Shown: positions 1-10,549, numbered from the stretch's first letter. The stretch: 21,702 bases of DNA from Mnemiopsis leidyi (GCA_000226015.1 JH153403.1:232451-254152); one strand, 5' to 3'. Translations and numbers: made by a program. Notes: generated by a model not told the origin, from the sequence alone.

Positions 1-283
1 GTTGGTGTTTTTTAGGATAGCTAGATAGGCCTAGGTCGACAACTAGCTCATAAAGGTGCCATGCGAGCAAGCTGGCGACATGTCCGAATTTGGAGCCGCG
101 CAAGCACACGTACGGGGGGCCGCGCGCGCACCGCTCATAAAAGCACTTGGCCTGGTAAGGTAAATTTGGAGCCACGGGCGTGCATGCACGGATATACTGG
201 TTCAGCAAAAAGCGGGGTCATGTATTATGAACTGTTTTGTGTTTGATTTGACTTTTTCCGACCCTTATTTGAAGCAAAAACGA

Positions 284-321
284 AAAAATTTTATAAAATT
301 TGTATGTTTTATAAAATTTTT
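284..321. repeat. Perfect 15-bp AT-rich inverted repeat
   Basis: The left arm at 284-298 (AAAAATTTTATAAAA) is the exact reverse complement of the right arm at 307-321, with an 8-base spacer. The palindrome could form a cruciform or an RNA hairpin. No terminal duplications or element around it were recognised. Confidence 0.85.
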
Positions 322-394
322 AAAAAGGTTGCGCGCTGCCGTACAACTAAGTTCTTCATTAAACACGTATATCCTTGTGCGAGCTTAGCGCGAA

Positions 395-474
395 ATTAGG
401 ACGGACACGCGACTCGACGCAAACAGCAAAATTGGCGTCCTAATAGGGCGCGCGATTGTAGGTTGATAACCTAC
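395..474. repeat. Two inverted repeats in a CG-rich patch
   Basis: ATTAGGACG at 395-403 is the exact reverse complement of CGTCCTAAT at 436-444. Immediately downstream, GTAGGTT at 458-464 pairs with AACCTAC at 468-474 around a 3-base loop. They may be part of the degenerate repeat filling this region; function is unknown. Confidence 0.6.
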
Positions 475-1596
475 TGTCGCGGCCATCACGCGCTGTCACG
501 CATTTCTGGCCCGTTGAGGCGCGCGAGCGCGAGCCACAGGGCTATGTTAGCTTCGCAACTAGGTACCAACGCGTCTTGATAAGGTCATTTTTGCGTTTAA
601 ACTTGTTTAACTATGCCTGACCTTTTCACCTAACCATGTGCTATAATTTGCCACGCGCTAAAGGGCTCTTGTTAGAGCAATCTGACTTTTATTCGAAGCA
701 AAATCAAAATACGTCGAAAAAGTGCGTGCTGTTTGAACTTTATATTAGTTAGTGACATGCTTATATTAAAGCCGTGTGAATAATGATATTCTTATGATCA
801 TTGTACTTTTAAAATCGAGTGCTCAATTTTTCTTTCTAGCATGAAACAATTTGCTTTCGTTTCAGATATAGTAAAAGAGAATTTCAGTAAAAGAGAATTT
901 TATTTTACGTCTTCATATTACAAAAAAGAACCACAAAATACCGCCATAAAATTACTATCATGAGTTGCTTCAACCGTAGCCCGTATGCGCGCGCCACCAA
1001 AAGGTGCAGCGCGGCGCAAGCACTCGGTCAGGTAAACTCATGAGGTTTTCCCAAAAATCTTATTCCAAAGTCTGAAGTTAAAAGTTTGTATAGATTCTAT
1101 CAACTTTTCATCACCATTTACCACTTACTGATTTGTTGTTTCATGATCATTCTTATTCATTTCTTGATTAGTATTTGACACATCTGTTTAAAAGGGAGCT
1201 TGAACTGAAGCAGATGATAAACCGGCAAGGGCGTATTGATTTGCCGACAACCCGTTATTTTGAATACTTTTACTCCACGGGATTCATCCAAAGATTTTAA
1301 TTGTATAGAGTCCTTTGTAATTGTAATTGTTATTAGAACAATTTGCATCACAATATAATTCTAGACTAAATAATTTATCAATATAAGAAGCTGCTCATGT
1401 GATGCTGGGTGCATCCAGTAAGAAATACATTCTTTTGATGGGGCACCCAACTAAAGCCAAATTTATAGAATATTGGTAATCATATTATGACCAACTCAAT
1501 GAATAATTTCAATCAAATCATTATTAATCCTACAGTAACCAATTATGCAAAAATGCCCCAGACTCAGTAGAAAAAGTATATTCCAATATCAATATC

Positions 1597-1866
1597 ATCA
1601 AACTTTGGTTGAATAATCCATACTCGACAAACTTTCTCATCAGTCTGAAACAACCTGTTCTTGTGGATGAACATCTTTCTTTCCTTGCCTTAATTCTGAA
1701 AAGTGTACCTCAAGGCACAGTCCGGGGACACATTTTGTATCTCATGATCAATGAGCATCTCTATCAATGAAATCGACCAATGTATGATGCTCTTGGTCCT
1801 CAGGTGCTTTGCAGATCATACTCGCATATCCTTTGCAATTAGATCTGAGAACGATGTTAGTTTTCT
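1597..1866 (+). mobile_element. LINE reverse transcriptase fragment, fingers/palm part
   Basis: This is a decayed piece of a non-LTR retrotransposon reverse transcriptase. One frame reads LKQPVLVDEHLSFLALILK then SVPQGT (VPQG codons at 1705-1716), matching the conserved LINE block ending in GVPQGTVLGP. About 100 bases further, in the next frame, LRCFADHTRIS (1808-1819 encode FADH) matches the catalytic palm motif FADDTRI. The second catalytic aspartate of the DD pair is replaced by histidine, and the two motifs lie in different frames, so the copy is dead. The motif style resembles Jockey/CR1-type LINEs, but the clade cannot be fixed from this fragment. It is interrupted downstream by SINE units, and the thumb region continues at 2360. 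Confidence 0.75.
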
Positions 1867-2096
1867 TACTACTTCTACTTGTTACACCTGTACCCAGGCT
1901 TTTACAGTTACACTGAAGGGCCTCCTGGAATATTCTATACTTCCTCATTTAACCCTCAATCAGGGTTTCCCGATCGCATACTGCATAGGCAAATGCCTTT
2001 AGCAAACTCCTCTAGGATTGGCGGATCTGGGAATCGAACTCCTGATCTCCTCCATAGAAAGTCGGGGTGGATACCACTACACCACTGCCTCATATA
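1867..2096 (-). mobile_element. tRNA-derived SINE, copy 1
   Basis: Read on the minus strand, the unit opens with a tRNA-like head. Box A (TGGTGTAGTGG) is the complement of 2074-2084, and box B (GGAGTTCGATTCC) is the complement of 2030-2042, at about the usual tRNA spacing. The acceptor arms do not pair properly, so it is not a functional tRNA; the Glu/Gly-like head is best read as an internal Pol III promoter. The body then runs to a conserved end reading roughly CTTCAGTGTAACTGTAAAAG then ACAGGTG, followed by a short tail of AAGTAG units near 1867-1880. The same body is found in copy 2. Confidence 0.7.
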
Positions 2097-2359
2097 GTGT
2101 CATTTTTTATATTTTGTTTCACCTGTACCAAGCCTTCTACAGTTATACTGAAGGGACTTCTGGAAAATCCTTGATCTTTTAAAGGAGACCCTCCTCATTC
2201 AACCCTCACGGTTTCCCAGTAATTTGGCTGAGTCGACTGAAGAAGATTGCATAGGAAAGTGCCTTTGCTGCGCCCCTCTAAGATTGATGGATCTGGGAAT
2301 CGACACGGATATCCTATATATGAGGTCGGGGTAGGTACTACACCATCAACCTGGCTGTC
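2097..2359 (-). mobile_element. tRNA-derived SINE, copy 2 (diverged)
   Basis: This is a second unit of the same family, head-to-tail with copy 1 on the minus strand. The degenerate box A is the complement of 2334-2345 and box B (GTGTCGATTCC) the complement of 2296-2308. The block GATTCCCAGATCC and the 3' body (CTTCAGTATAACTGTAGAAG, then GGTACAGGTG) closely match copy 1, while the middle differs by insertions and substitutions. An A-rich tail (complement of about 2100-2120) joins directly to the head of copy 1. The pair sits between two halves of one LINE reverse transcriptase, so it inserted into the LINE. Exact outer boundaries and target duplications are not clear. Confidence 0.65.
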
Positions 2360-2575
2360 ATGAATTGGTCTGAGAGAAATAACATTGCACTTCATCAACA
2401 CAAATTTAAATATATGTGCCATAAATTCAACACTCCCTGAACTCCCTTTCATCAGCGAGTTTTATCAGTACACAGTTTCTGCAGATACTTCACTTGAGCC
2501 AATGCATCAGCTCTGTGATTTTAGCATATTGTTCTCTACTGATCTATCTTGGCCACTTCACATTTGTCACCTGTC
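2360..2575 (+). mobile_element. LINE reverse transcriptase fragment, thumb part
   Basis: This continues the LINE of 1597-1866 after the SINE insertion. From 2360 one frame reads MNWSERNNIALHQHKFKYM, matching the LINE region of the form NWSERNNMxLHxxKFE. From about 2427 another frame reads LPELPFISEFYQYTVSADTS then LCDFSILFSTDLSWPLHI, matching the block of the form LPFxxxxYxYTxSxGT...LGVxxSxDLSWxPHI that lies downstream of the palm in the same LINEs. The two blocks lie in different frames, so the copy is non-functional. Similarity fades after about 2575; sequence to 2805 stays partly open but has no motif I recognise. Confidence 0.7.
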
Positions 2576-3554
2576 ATTCAAAACCTCGAGCAATCGAAAT
2601 ACCAGTTCACCAAGTTCATTCTATCCCTCCCACCCTGATATGCCACCAATCAGGGGATACTCTCCACCTAACTCCAATTCTCTGCTGTGTTTGCGAAATG
2701 ACTGAGAAACAACCTCACTCTGGGTGGTCGGATGATCTGATAGCCTTATCAACTTTTGATGAAACTCAACATAGGTTACATAGGTTAGGTTAGTTCGCTT
2801 CATCCAAATCCAGTCTGAATTGTAAAAACAGTATGTATAATATTAGGATAGGACGTGAAACCGCTACACCAGAGTGGCCAGACACTCAACATTTCTAACT
2901 AAAGTTGATGGTTTTTAACTGCCCAAAATTTTCTGACGAATTTTGGCCACTCTATTGCAGAGATGGAAGAATTTAAGTGGGCCACTTTTCATCAAAATCT
3001 TTCCTACCATGTTCTCTCTGCAGTGCTCTGCACCTCCTTTCACTCATGTGTGTAACATAATCATCTAATTATTCAAAAATATGAGCTCTGCATGAACAGG
3101 AGTTTCTTTAAGCTTGGTGTTTGGGCTGGTTACAATAAACATATTCTAATAATAAATTAGAACCTAAAGAGATGTTTATAATTACAAAAACCTAGCTCAG
3201 TGGATTGTAGAGTGGGGTGAGTTTGGTGATGTTAAGGTTAAGATATTACATATACATTATACAACAGAATGTCATATTAACCCGACACAATTGACATTGA
3301 GCTCCATGTTCTGTGAGTTTGGCAATGCTTTTCATCTAAGAAACTGTTCCAAGTAATCAAAATTTAAGCTCAACTTAGAACTTTGTTGTTGATCCTGGCA
3401 AACCTTATGGAACATTTAATGTAAGTATGATCCAAGAATTATTTTTGCAATGTTGATGTGTTTGTGTGACACCTTATTACATCAATGCCATCAGTGCACA
3501 ATAGTTCAAAATGGTTGGTTAAGGTAAACTCCATAGCTCTAGTAAAATGAATCT
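2576..3554. other. Gene-free AT-rich region
   Basis: I find no exon-like frames with protein motifs here. Two short TTAGG-type words near 2772-2790 are too few to be telomeric. The only structured part is the nested inverted repeat at 2871-2953, listed separately. Confidence 0.5.
2871..2953. repeat. Nested inverted repeats, possible MITE remnant
   Basis: AGAGTGGCCA at 2871-2880 is the exact reverse complement of TGGCCACTCT at 2944-2953. Inside it, CCAAAATT at 2923-2930 is the exact reverse complement of AATTTTGG at 2939-2946, which overlaps the outer right arm. The 83-bp footprint with 10-bp ends is the size and shape of a short foldback or MITE remnant, but no flanking target duplication is visible. 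Confidence 0.5.
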
Positions 3555-4025
3555 TTTTAGCCTGTTGCAGGCGAAAATTTTTAAAATTTAGCACTTGTAA
3601 GATAACTTATGCAATTTCGTAATTGAAGCTGATGAAATAATAGGGGAGGGGCAAATAAGACCTTAGTCCCCCAAACAAGATTTTTGGAAGAGCTACCTGC
3701 CCCTTTGCTCTCTTGTTCTTTTAAAATCACGATTTTAACAAAATTTCATAGCTGCCCTCTGGAAGCTGTAAAAGCAGATTACATCTCCTTAACTGTAAGG
3801 CCAGGATATCAACGGCATACAACATGAAGGTCTTTACTCTTTACCAAAGTACCAGTCTATAAAGCCGCTGCAGGGGAGAATTTTTAAATATTTGACACAC
3901 TTAGGATAGCTTATCTAACCCATTTTAGTATAGAAGTTGTTATTGTTTGAAAGGGGGAGGCAAATGATACCTTGGCTCCAAATCTAAGTTTGGGGCATGG
4001 CCCCCTGTTCCTCCACCCCTGATCT
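3555..4025. repeat. Diverged direct duplication, about 303-bp offset
   Basis: Unit A (about 3555-3720) and unit B (about 3857-4025) align along their length. Both have a GCAGG word followed by GA, AATTTTTAAA and an ATAGCTTAT or ATAACTTAT word; then GGGGAGG...CAAAT...ACCTT; then a closing C-rich stretch with CCCC. The GCAG anchors at 3567 and 3870 are 303 bases apart. The copies are strongly diverged, so the duplication is old, or both are members of one dispersed repeat family. Confidence 0.5.
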
Positions 4026-4667
4026 GTTGCCCAATGTAATTTTAGATGAATGTCTACTTTTCCGAATTTGAAATGTACAACACATGACACTTCAATTTAA
4101 TATTTTTAAGCTTATCTTGAAAGGTCGGTTGCAAACTAAGTCAACAATTACCAAATATGAAGAAAAATATTTATATTGGTAGTAGTTTGAAATTTCGGTC
4201 AGGATTTTGTGAAACGTTTTCGGGGTCCTGTCAGTACCTCCAGTAAGGTTTATTTCCACTATGACACTTACACACTTAAACGTCATGTTCCATGCAATCT
4301 GCAAGTACCTTAAGTAAATTCTTTAACTGTTGTTACCTATTCTCAAACTGCTAATTTTGGTTCAGGAGGATGTATTGTATTGAATTTTACTTATTAGTTT
4401 TTGAAGGCTGGGCCATGGCGATTCGGCATTGATTATTGAGAGTAAGGGTCACGATTTCTTTCAGAATTAGGCACTCTCCAAGAAGCACGACGGACTACCA
4501 AGGCAATTGTCCGATTAGATGATGTACTCAAACATGTGCACTATTACATCTGAAACATTGTGTAACTTTAAAAATTTTTCATCAAATAATTTTTTTGCTA
4601 CCAATTTAATCTTGTTTCTTGACCAATTAATCTTTGAAATAGGAGAAAGACTACCAGACTCTCAGAA
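4026..4667. other. Upstream region and probable 5' UTR of SAR1
   Basis: No coding frame is supported. The bases just before the SAR1 start (about 4644-4667) follow an acceptor-like AAATAG preceded by a pyrimidine-rich stretch, so the 5' UTR may be split, with a non-coding first exon further upstream. No clear TATA box or CpG-rich promoter was identified. Confidence 0.35.
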
Positions 4668-7449
4668 ATGTGGGGATTCTTTGATTGGGTATTTGGTATT
4701 CTCAATTATCTTGGTGAGTTTCAATTATATTGTAGAGGCTATTATTAGGCTCAATGGGCTAGGGCTCTATTTTTACGAGATTCCGTATCTAACCGGGCTA
4801 AACAAAATTAGCATGATCCATGTTTGATATAGGGGTGAAAACACGAAAAAATGGACGTTCATTTTTGCCAAATTGAAAGTAAAGTAACGTTCGAATAAGC
4901 TAATTTTCATAATCATCCCTGACAAAATTACTATTTTGATTATAAGAGGAAAAGCTAAGAATAATCTAGAACGGACATCCTATAATTTCTTACTTGTTTC
5001 GAATTCCTAAAGATGAAGGCTTGCAAGAATGCAGGTTTGTAGATGTGGGCATGACACATTACCAGGGGTCGATAATCGTGGTTATCTTACCCTCCCCTAA
5101 ATAAACTTGCCCGTCATTTGAATTTTATAAGAATGGTCACTCTATTGGTTATGAATCCCTAAAGTTAAAGCAGTTAATTCGTGTGTTGACTGAGTATGAA
5201 TGGTTAATTTTAGTTAATCAGTCGCAAAACGCAAAGCGTGCCTTCAGCCAACTTTTCCTCTAGCTCAAAGTTGAAAATTTTTATTTTTAGGGCCTTAAAA
5301 GGCCATACTAGGGGGTGGCAACTTTTTTCTTTTTTCTTTTCTTTTTACCCGGACAAAAATTTGACGAAAAATCAATTGAGAATAGTCTCGAGGTTCAAAC
5401 ATTTATGTCGAAGCTGCAGTACGTGATTGGAAGCCTTTAAACATAGTTTTGATGTTAAAATATCTCATGAGGAATGTGCATCGTAAATCGACCAAGTCAT
5501 CTATGTAGTTATCATACTCAGATTTACTAGTATTCAACCACTAGTACTATTGAGCTTATCATTGTATAACTATTTAGTCACTAAAGTATCCATACCGGAT
5601 TACAGCTGCTCAATTTACATTTAGGGACGTCCTCGGACCGTCATCAATCTAACATACAACGATATTGGAAGTACATATTCCATACACAGCACGGTATAAT
5701 AATGTATGATGTAAGAGAATGTAACGTCTGGTGTATCAGTTATCTGTAACTCGTTCTTCTGCCTCGTTCTTCAAAAGTTCTGTAAATTGACTCTCACGTT
5801 TTCTTCAGGCTTAGCAAAGAAGTCGGGAAAATTGTTGCTCCTTGGGTTAGACAACGCGGGAAAAACAACACTTCTACAGATGTTAAGGGATGACCGATTG
5901 GGAACTAACGTGCCCACATTACATGCCAGTAAGTGGTCTATAACCAGTTAACTGTGTTGCGAAAGTTGAGAAATTGAGTTTAGTTGTACTCGCATCATCA
6001 TCGTTAAAGTTGGTCTGTGTTAACTTTGCAGCCGGTGTCATTAATCCAGTAAATGGTGCTCGCCATATCTTGCTTTTTGTCATTTAATAACCAACGAATG
6101 TGACGTAAAACGGAAAACGTCGGCCGTCGCCCACTCGTTACGCAAGGTGACGAAATTGATGTGATTGCTAACGACGTCCTGAAATCTCGCTCCTTGGATA
6201 CAATTTCAATGTAACGCGCGAAATAAACCCGCCCGGTACTAGCAAAATTTTACGTTTGTTGTGTTTCGAATTTTGATTGTCCGTGTAGCTCAGTGCGCGC
6301 GCAGTGAAAATTAGTGCTGCGCGCACATACGTGTTACGTGGTGCTTTCAAAGTCCTTGATATCAGTAAATCGAATTCAGGGTTCCCAGTGAAAAGACTGT
6401 GTAGAGTGTGAGCCATTGTTTCCATATTACACTTCCCATGGTACATGTTAAGGTAGCAGATGCTGCTTTTATCTCCTCGGCATCTATTGAACCAATGCTC
6501 ATTGGTACCTTGGTCCTTGGAGCGCGTACCATACAGTAATTGGTTCTCAAATCAGATCACGTACTCGAAACCGGTGTCACGTTATCTTACATCCATTGTG
6601 TTTAACGTGTGTAAAATGTAATTATCAAGATAATACATGTTACTAATTATCAAGATTACTCATGTCACTAAATCAGTTCATTTCAGCATCTGAAGAATTA
6701 ACTCTTAACAACATTAAGTTAACGACTTTCGATTTGGGTGGCCACGTTCAAGGTAAGACTTCTGTCCAGTTTGTGTGCGTGTGAATCTCAACTCTTATCA
6801 CTGTTTTCTGGATTGTAGTCATATTTAACGCCATTAACCTTCCCCTATCCAACCTTCCCCTATCCAACAGCTAGAAAGATATGGAAGGACTATTTCCCCG
6901 TTGTTGATACGTTAGTGTTTATAATTGATGCCGTGGACCGTAACCGTTTCCTGGAAAGCAAGGAAGAACTGGACGCGCTTCTTTCCGATGACCAGATTTC
7001 TCAGCTGCCTATCCTCATCCTTGGAAACAAGATCGACTGTGCTGGTGAGAACTGAGACGTTTATGACTTGTTTTTGTTTTAAATAACTAACATCTCTCGA
7101 GTTATCTTGGTGGCGCACCAATTAACATTTCCTGCATTGTTACTTGACTGTAACCTCCGGAACTCCTATCAGGCGCCGCCTCAGAGGACGAACTGAGGAC
7201 TGTGTTCAGACTACACGGACAGACCACCGGCAAAGTAAGTAAATTTATCTTTTTTCTGTTAACCCCTTCGAACAAAATTCACTACTCGATGATAGCTCCT
7301 CTAATCAAACTTAAACTGATTATTTAATCTTGCAGGGAAACATCCCCCGCAAAGACCTCCAAACCCGACCGATCGAGATTTTTATGTGCTCGATCAAGAA
7401 GCGTCAGGGATACGGCGAGGCCTTCAGATGGCTCTCTCAGTACCTATAA
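4668..7449 (+). CDS. SAR1: SAR1 small GTPase (COPII coat initiator), six exons
   Basis: SAR1 is the Arf-family GTPase that, once loaded with GTP by SEC12, inserts its N-terminal helix into the ER membrane and recruits SEC23/24 to begin COPII vesicle budding. Coding exons are 4668-4713, 5809-5928, 6687-6752, 6871-7044, 7173-7234 and 7336-7449; all introns are GT-AG and the frame is continuous, giving 193 aa against about 190-198 in the family. The start [16 protein letters not shown] resembles the aromatic membrane-inserting N-terminus of SAR1, not the myristoylated Arf start. Visible motifs are the P-loop GLDNAGKT (28-35), switch I VPTLHAT (50-56, Thr52), DLGGH (71-75), NKID (130-133) and the C-terminal CS...[10 protein letters not shown] (174-188). 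The protein ends QYL, slightly shorter than the usual QYID. The first exon is tiny (15 codons) and is followed by a 1.1-kb intron. Identity is certain by motif content; the transcript start is not known. Confidence 0.96.
6285..6330. repeat. Imperfect GC-rich hairpin in SAR1 intron 2
   Basis: Around 6294-6328 the sequence GTGCGCGCGCAG faces GCTGCGCGCAC, an inverted repeat broken by one extra base, with an AT-rich loop. The CG-rich core resembles the hairpin at 8553-8589 and the patches in the first kilobase. Confidence 0.45.
6838..6867 (+). repeat. Perfect 15-bp tandem duplication forming an acceptor tract
   Basis: CCTTCCCCTATCCAA occurs twice in tandem (6838-6852 and 6853-6867) and is followed directly by the CAG acceptor of SAR1 exon 4 at 6868-6870. 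The duplication extends the pyrimidine tract in a 118-bp intron. It looks recent because the copies are identical. Confidence 0.85.
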
Positions 7450-8100
7450 ACAGAAAACACAGATGATGATAACCGCGATAGATCGTTAATACGAGTTTAA
7501 TGTGCAGTCTTTTGATGATTGATGGATGATGATTGGTCATTTTGTATTTTGGGGACGTGTTGTATTTATTGTGCCTCCCTTGACCCGATTTTATACTTCT
7601 TAGGTGCCCATTACCGACTTTTGAGTTCGGGCCGGGGACAGGGCTTAGGTATTGATAGTCTGGTTTTACCCTTTTGATTCAGTGCGATGTGAAGCTGATG
7701 TCGGACCGAAGTAGTTCAGTCACAGAATCGCATGCAATTCCTCATGATAGTTAAATTTAACATGTTTTACTATTGGTCTTCCAGAAAAATGTTTACGAAT
7801 GTGGTTTCTTTAAAACTTATGTATGTCTTAGTACACAATATTACTTCTAAATCAGCTTATTTTGGGCTATTTGCTTTTTTGTTACTTTCATGCAATTCGT
7901 TATGTATATTAAAATTTGACAATAGTTCGTGTTTTAAACCGCAATTGTAATTGCCTGTAATTTGTATTTAGAGTTGCCGGTGCAGAAATCACAAAGCACG
8001 GGTTAAGTATGATCTAGCGACATATCAATATTATATTATATTGAGTACTAATTGCCTTCAACCTGGCGTTTTATTTCTTGCACATACGCAACATTAACGT
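7450..8100 (+). other. SAR1 3' UTR and downstream sequence
   Basis: The SAR1 stop is followed by AT-rich sequence without coding signals. An ATTAAA at 7908-7913 is the best candidate polyadenylation signal I can see, about 460 bases after the stop, followed by T- and GT-bearing sequence. The true cleavage site is not determinable here. Confidence 0.35.
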
Positions 8101-10549
8101 ATTTTGTATAATCTCTGCGGAATTGTGAACGAATGGAAGAAAACTGAACTTCGATTTCTGTTGGAACAATATCAAATAACAGTTAAGGAACTTTGCACTG
8201 TCTGCCTTCATGCACAGCGGGTTTCGATCACTGATATCACTACCTGCATTGTTGTTCAGTTCGGTCAGTATGGTGTGTTATTCTACTCATAAGAAAAACA
8301 ACGGCCGGTTTCTGACTTCTGAGCAACCTGATTTAAAATATTAATCAAATTCTGTATAGGTAAGAATTATCCCGCCACCATAAAACTATTGGGTACTCGA
8401 GTATAATGGTACAATAAGATTGACAGAATATGGTGTGCGGCTTCATTGAATATAAGCACACATCAAGAAATAACTCGAAATTCAGACTTGCCAAGTCAGA
8501 TTATCGTTAAGCTACAGAGCTGTTCCTGCAATTCTACAAAGGTAAACTTGTGTTCTGCGCGCGCCGCAAACACATGTTCGCGCGCAGAAATAATTGCAGT
8601 TTTAACTTTCGCTCCTTCCGTTCTAGTCCGGTAAGATAGAAATTTAAGTTGAAAAGCTCAGACGGCTTTAGCCTGAAATAAGAAGAATGAAGATTCAAGA
8701 TATTTCAAATCGAACCTCATCATTAACCTTAGATTAAACGTTTATTTCAGCCTGATTTTCTCATTTCACGACTTTAAAAATGGAAATATTCACACGATAT
8801 TTGGTAGGTTCTCATTTTCTTCTGATATCTTTTATATATCATCGCTGATAAGGCACATGTAGAGGTCTTATATCACCTTTTTAGCACCAGCGGTCTTTTC
8901 TTCTCACAGAAAAACTGTCACTAAAATTTTCAACAAATGACAGTCGTCTAACTGCACATTTCTCACGTATTCTTAAAACGACAACCGCCAAGCAAACATC
9001 TCATGTGCGAACAAGGAAGTAGATTGTAAACCGTACTGTCTGTTAAATCATCGTTAAATTTACTAGCCGTTCTGCCGCTTGCGAGGTTCGGGTAAACTTA
9101 ATTAGGGTGGTTGTTACGGTCGCTACATTCTGTGACGGGCGGGCGAGAGGAACAATTAATCATTTGACAGATGATCCAGGCACGAAATACACGTGTAAAC
9201 GTCTGTTCGGAGATAAGAAATGTGACGGTTTATTGGGGGGTTCATAGAGGGTATAAGGGGCATGAACTATTGCTTCCTGGTTCTTGGGGAATGTGGAATA
9301 AGCTTTTTATCTGAGGTTTTTTATAAATTTGAATCACAGGTAGTCTCAAGGATTTTTTACTTTTCAACTGCTATTTGTGGAAAACAGTTTATTGAATAAG
9401 ATATCACTACTTTTAGTATTCTTATAGCTGCCTTATAATCCTCCTTCAGAGGTTACTACATGACTTATGCCTAGTTTATTTTATATGAAGAAGAAAAAAC
9501 TACACAGTTTACAGACGGCGGTGTTTCTTTTAGGGCTTCCTTTAAAATCACCCAACAAAAAACCCGACTACAATCACCAGACATCATGTCTTCAAGTGGT
9601 GACATCGGAAGCTAACAGTTAAAGATTCTAATCATTATTTGTCTAATATCATTCTAGTTCTGGGAGAAGATTCCAGACAAAGTAAACTCAGGAATTGACA
9701 TTTTTTAAAAGAATTATTTTGAAACACAACACACTAACTGTTGATCAATAATTAGGAGTCTATGTTAAACCATATCAAAGTTGCGGGATAAATAAGGTTA
9801 ATTGTATTTCTGAAATTAAAAAGTTTTCAAGAATTACACGGAAAATCTTTTCTTGAAACCATTTCGAAAAAATTACGTTTCTTGCTTGCTTGTTATGACG
9901 AAAGATCATCAAGTCCTAATCCTATTTTCCTACTCTAACTCTGCAAAAAGGAAGGCGTATAAATAATAGTTTCAATTTGAAGCCTTCTTTTGATTGTAGA
10001 AAAAACAAAATAACGCCGAATGATTATCAAAAATTTACCCGCAAAAGTCAAATACATCAGATCACTAATCAAATACACCATTAAGGAAGAAATTTGACAG
10101 TCAAAAACATAAACATACTATAAAAAAGTGACGTCTTCGACATCAGGTAGATTAATCAAACAAATTATGACACTAAAATTATATACTCATTTCAAACACG
10201 ATTTGATCGGGTGTAATCTTATAACACGAAGATTGGGCAGTCTTGTTTGCAGCTGCGGAGTGTTATAATGGAGTATAAAAACGCGGGAAACTGTACCACA
10301 AGTCTTGTAGAAAAACTAAAACAACGGCCCGAATTACTCTCTGTTGTCTCTCAGTCTCGCAGCCATCTGCGCAGAGATAAGGGTCTGTAAAACAAACAAT
10401 CACATGTGTCAAATTGGGACTAGCTCTCCCGCACACGCACACTCCTGAGGAGCGCCTGCACGTGTGACAGCTGCGCCGCGCATGTTATCCTAACTGGTCG
10501 AAGCACTGACCAAACCAAAGACATGTCATCCATGTCTCAGACAAGATAC
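8101..10549. other. Gene-free AT-rich region; end of the adaptor 3' UTR
   Basis: I see no exon-like frame with recognisable motifs on either strand. The right end must contain the 3' UTR of the minus-strand adaptor, whose stop is at 10550. Sequences of the form TTTATT (AATAAA on the minus strand) occur only about 1 kb away, near 9231, 9389 and 9477, so the UTR length is uncertain. A TATAAAA at 10274-10280 lies on the + strand, without other promoter evidence. Confidence 0.4.
8553..8589. repeat. Perfect 11-bp GC-rich inverted repeat
   Basis: TTCTGCGCGCG at 8553-8563 is the exact reverse complement of CGCGCGCAGAA at 8579-8589, around a 15-base loop. The arms are pure GCGC at the core and would form a very stable hairpin in RNA of either strand. 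It stands out in an otherwise AT-rich surrounding. Confidence 0.8.

Larger units (their letters stand above)
1..1596. other. Gene-free region with GC-rich patches and degenerate repeats
   Basis: I see no credible coding exon here; the short open frames have no recognisable motifs. The stretch alternates AT-rich DNA with CG-rich patches carrying GCGCGC (near 120, 447, 517 and 984). A related motif occurs twice: positions 142-159 and 1018-1035 share 15 of 18 bases (AAGCACTTGGCCTGGTAA and AAGCACTCGGTCAGGTAA). The phrase AATTTGGAGCC recurs near 87 and 164. This suggests fragments of an old dispersed repeat, but no family can be named. Positions 1100-1596 show nothing distinctive; their last part could be decayed upstream LINE sequence. 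Confidence 0.5.

Noticed and set aside
2019-2092. A genuine tRNA gene on the minus strand
   Set aside because: Box A and B are good, but the acceptor and anticodon stems do not pair, and the same head with the same downstream body occurs again at 2280-2350, which indicates a SINE.
2772-2790. TTAGG-like words suggesting telomeric repeat
   Set aside because: Only about two units are present, inside an ordinary region.
10274-10280. TATAAAA box as a + strand promoter
   Set aside because: The motif is common in AT-rich DNA and no + strand gene with matching first exon could be shown.
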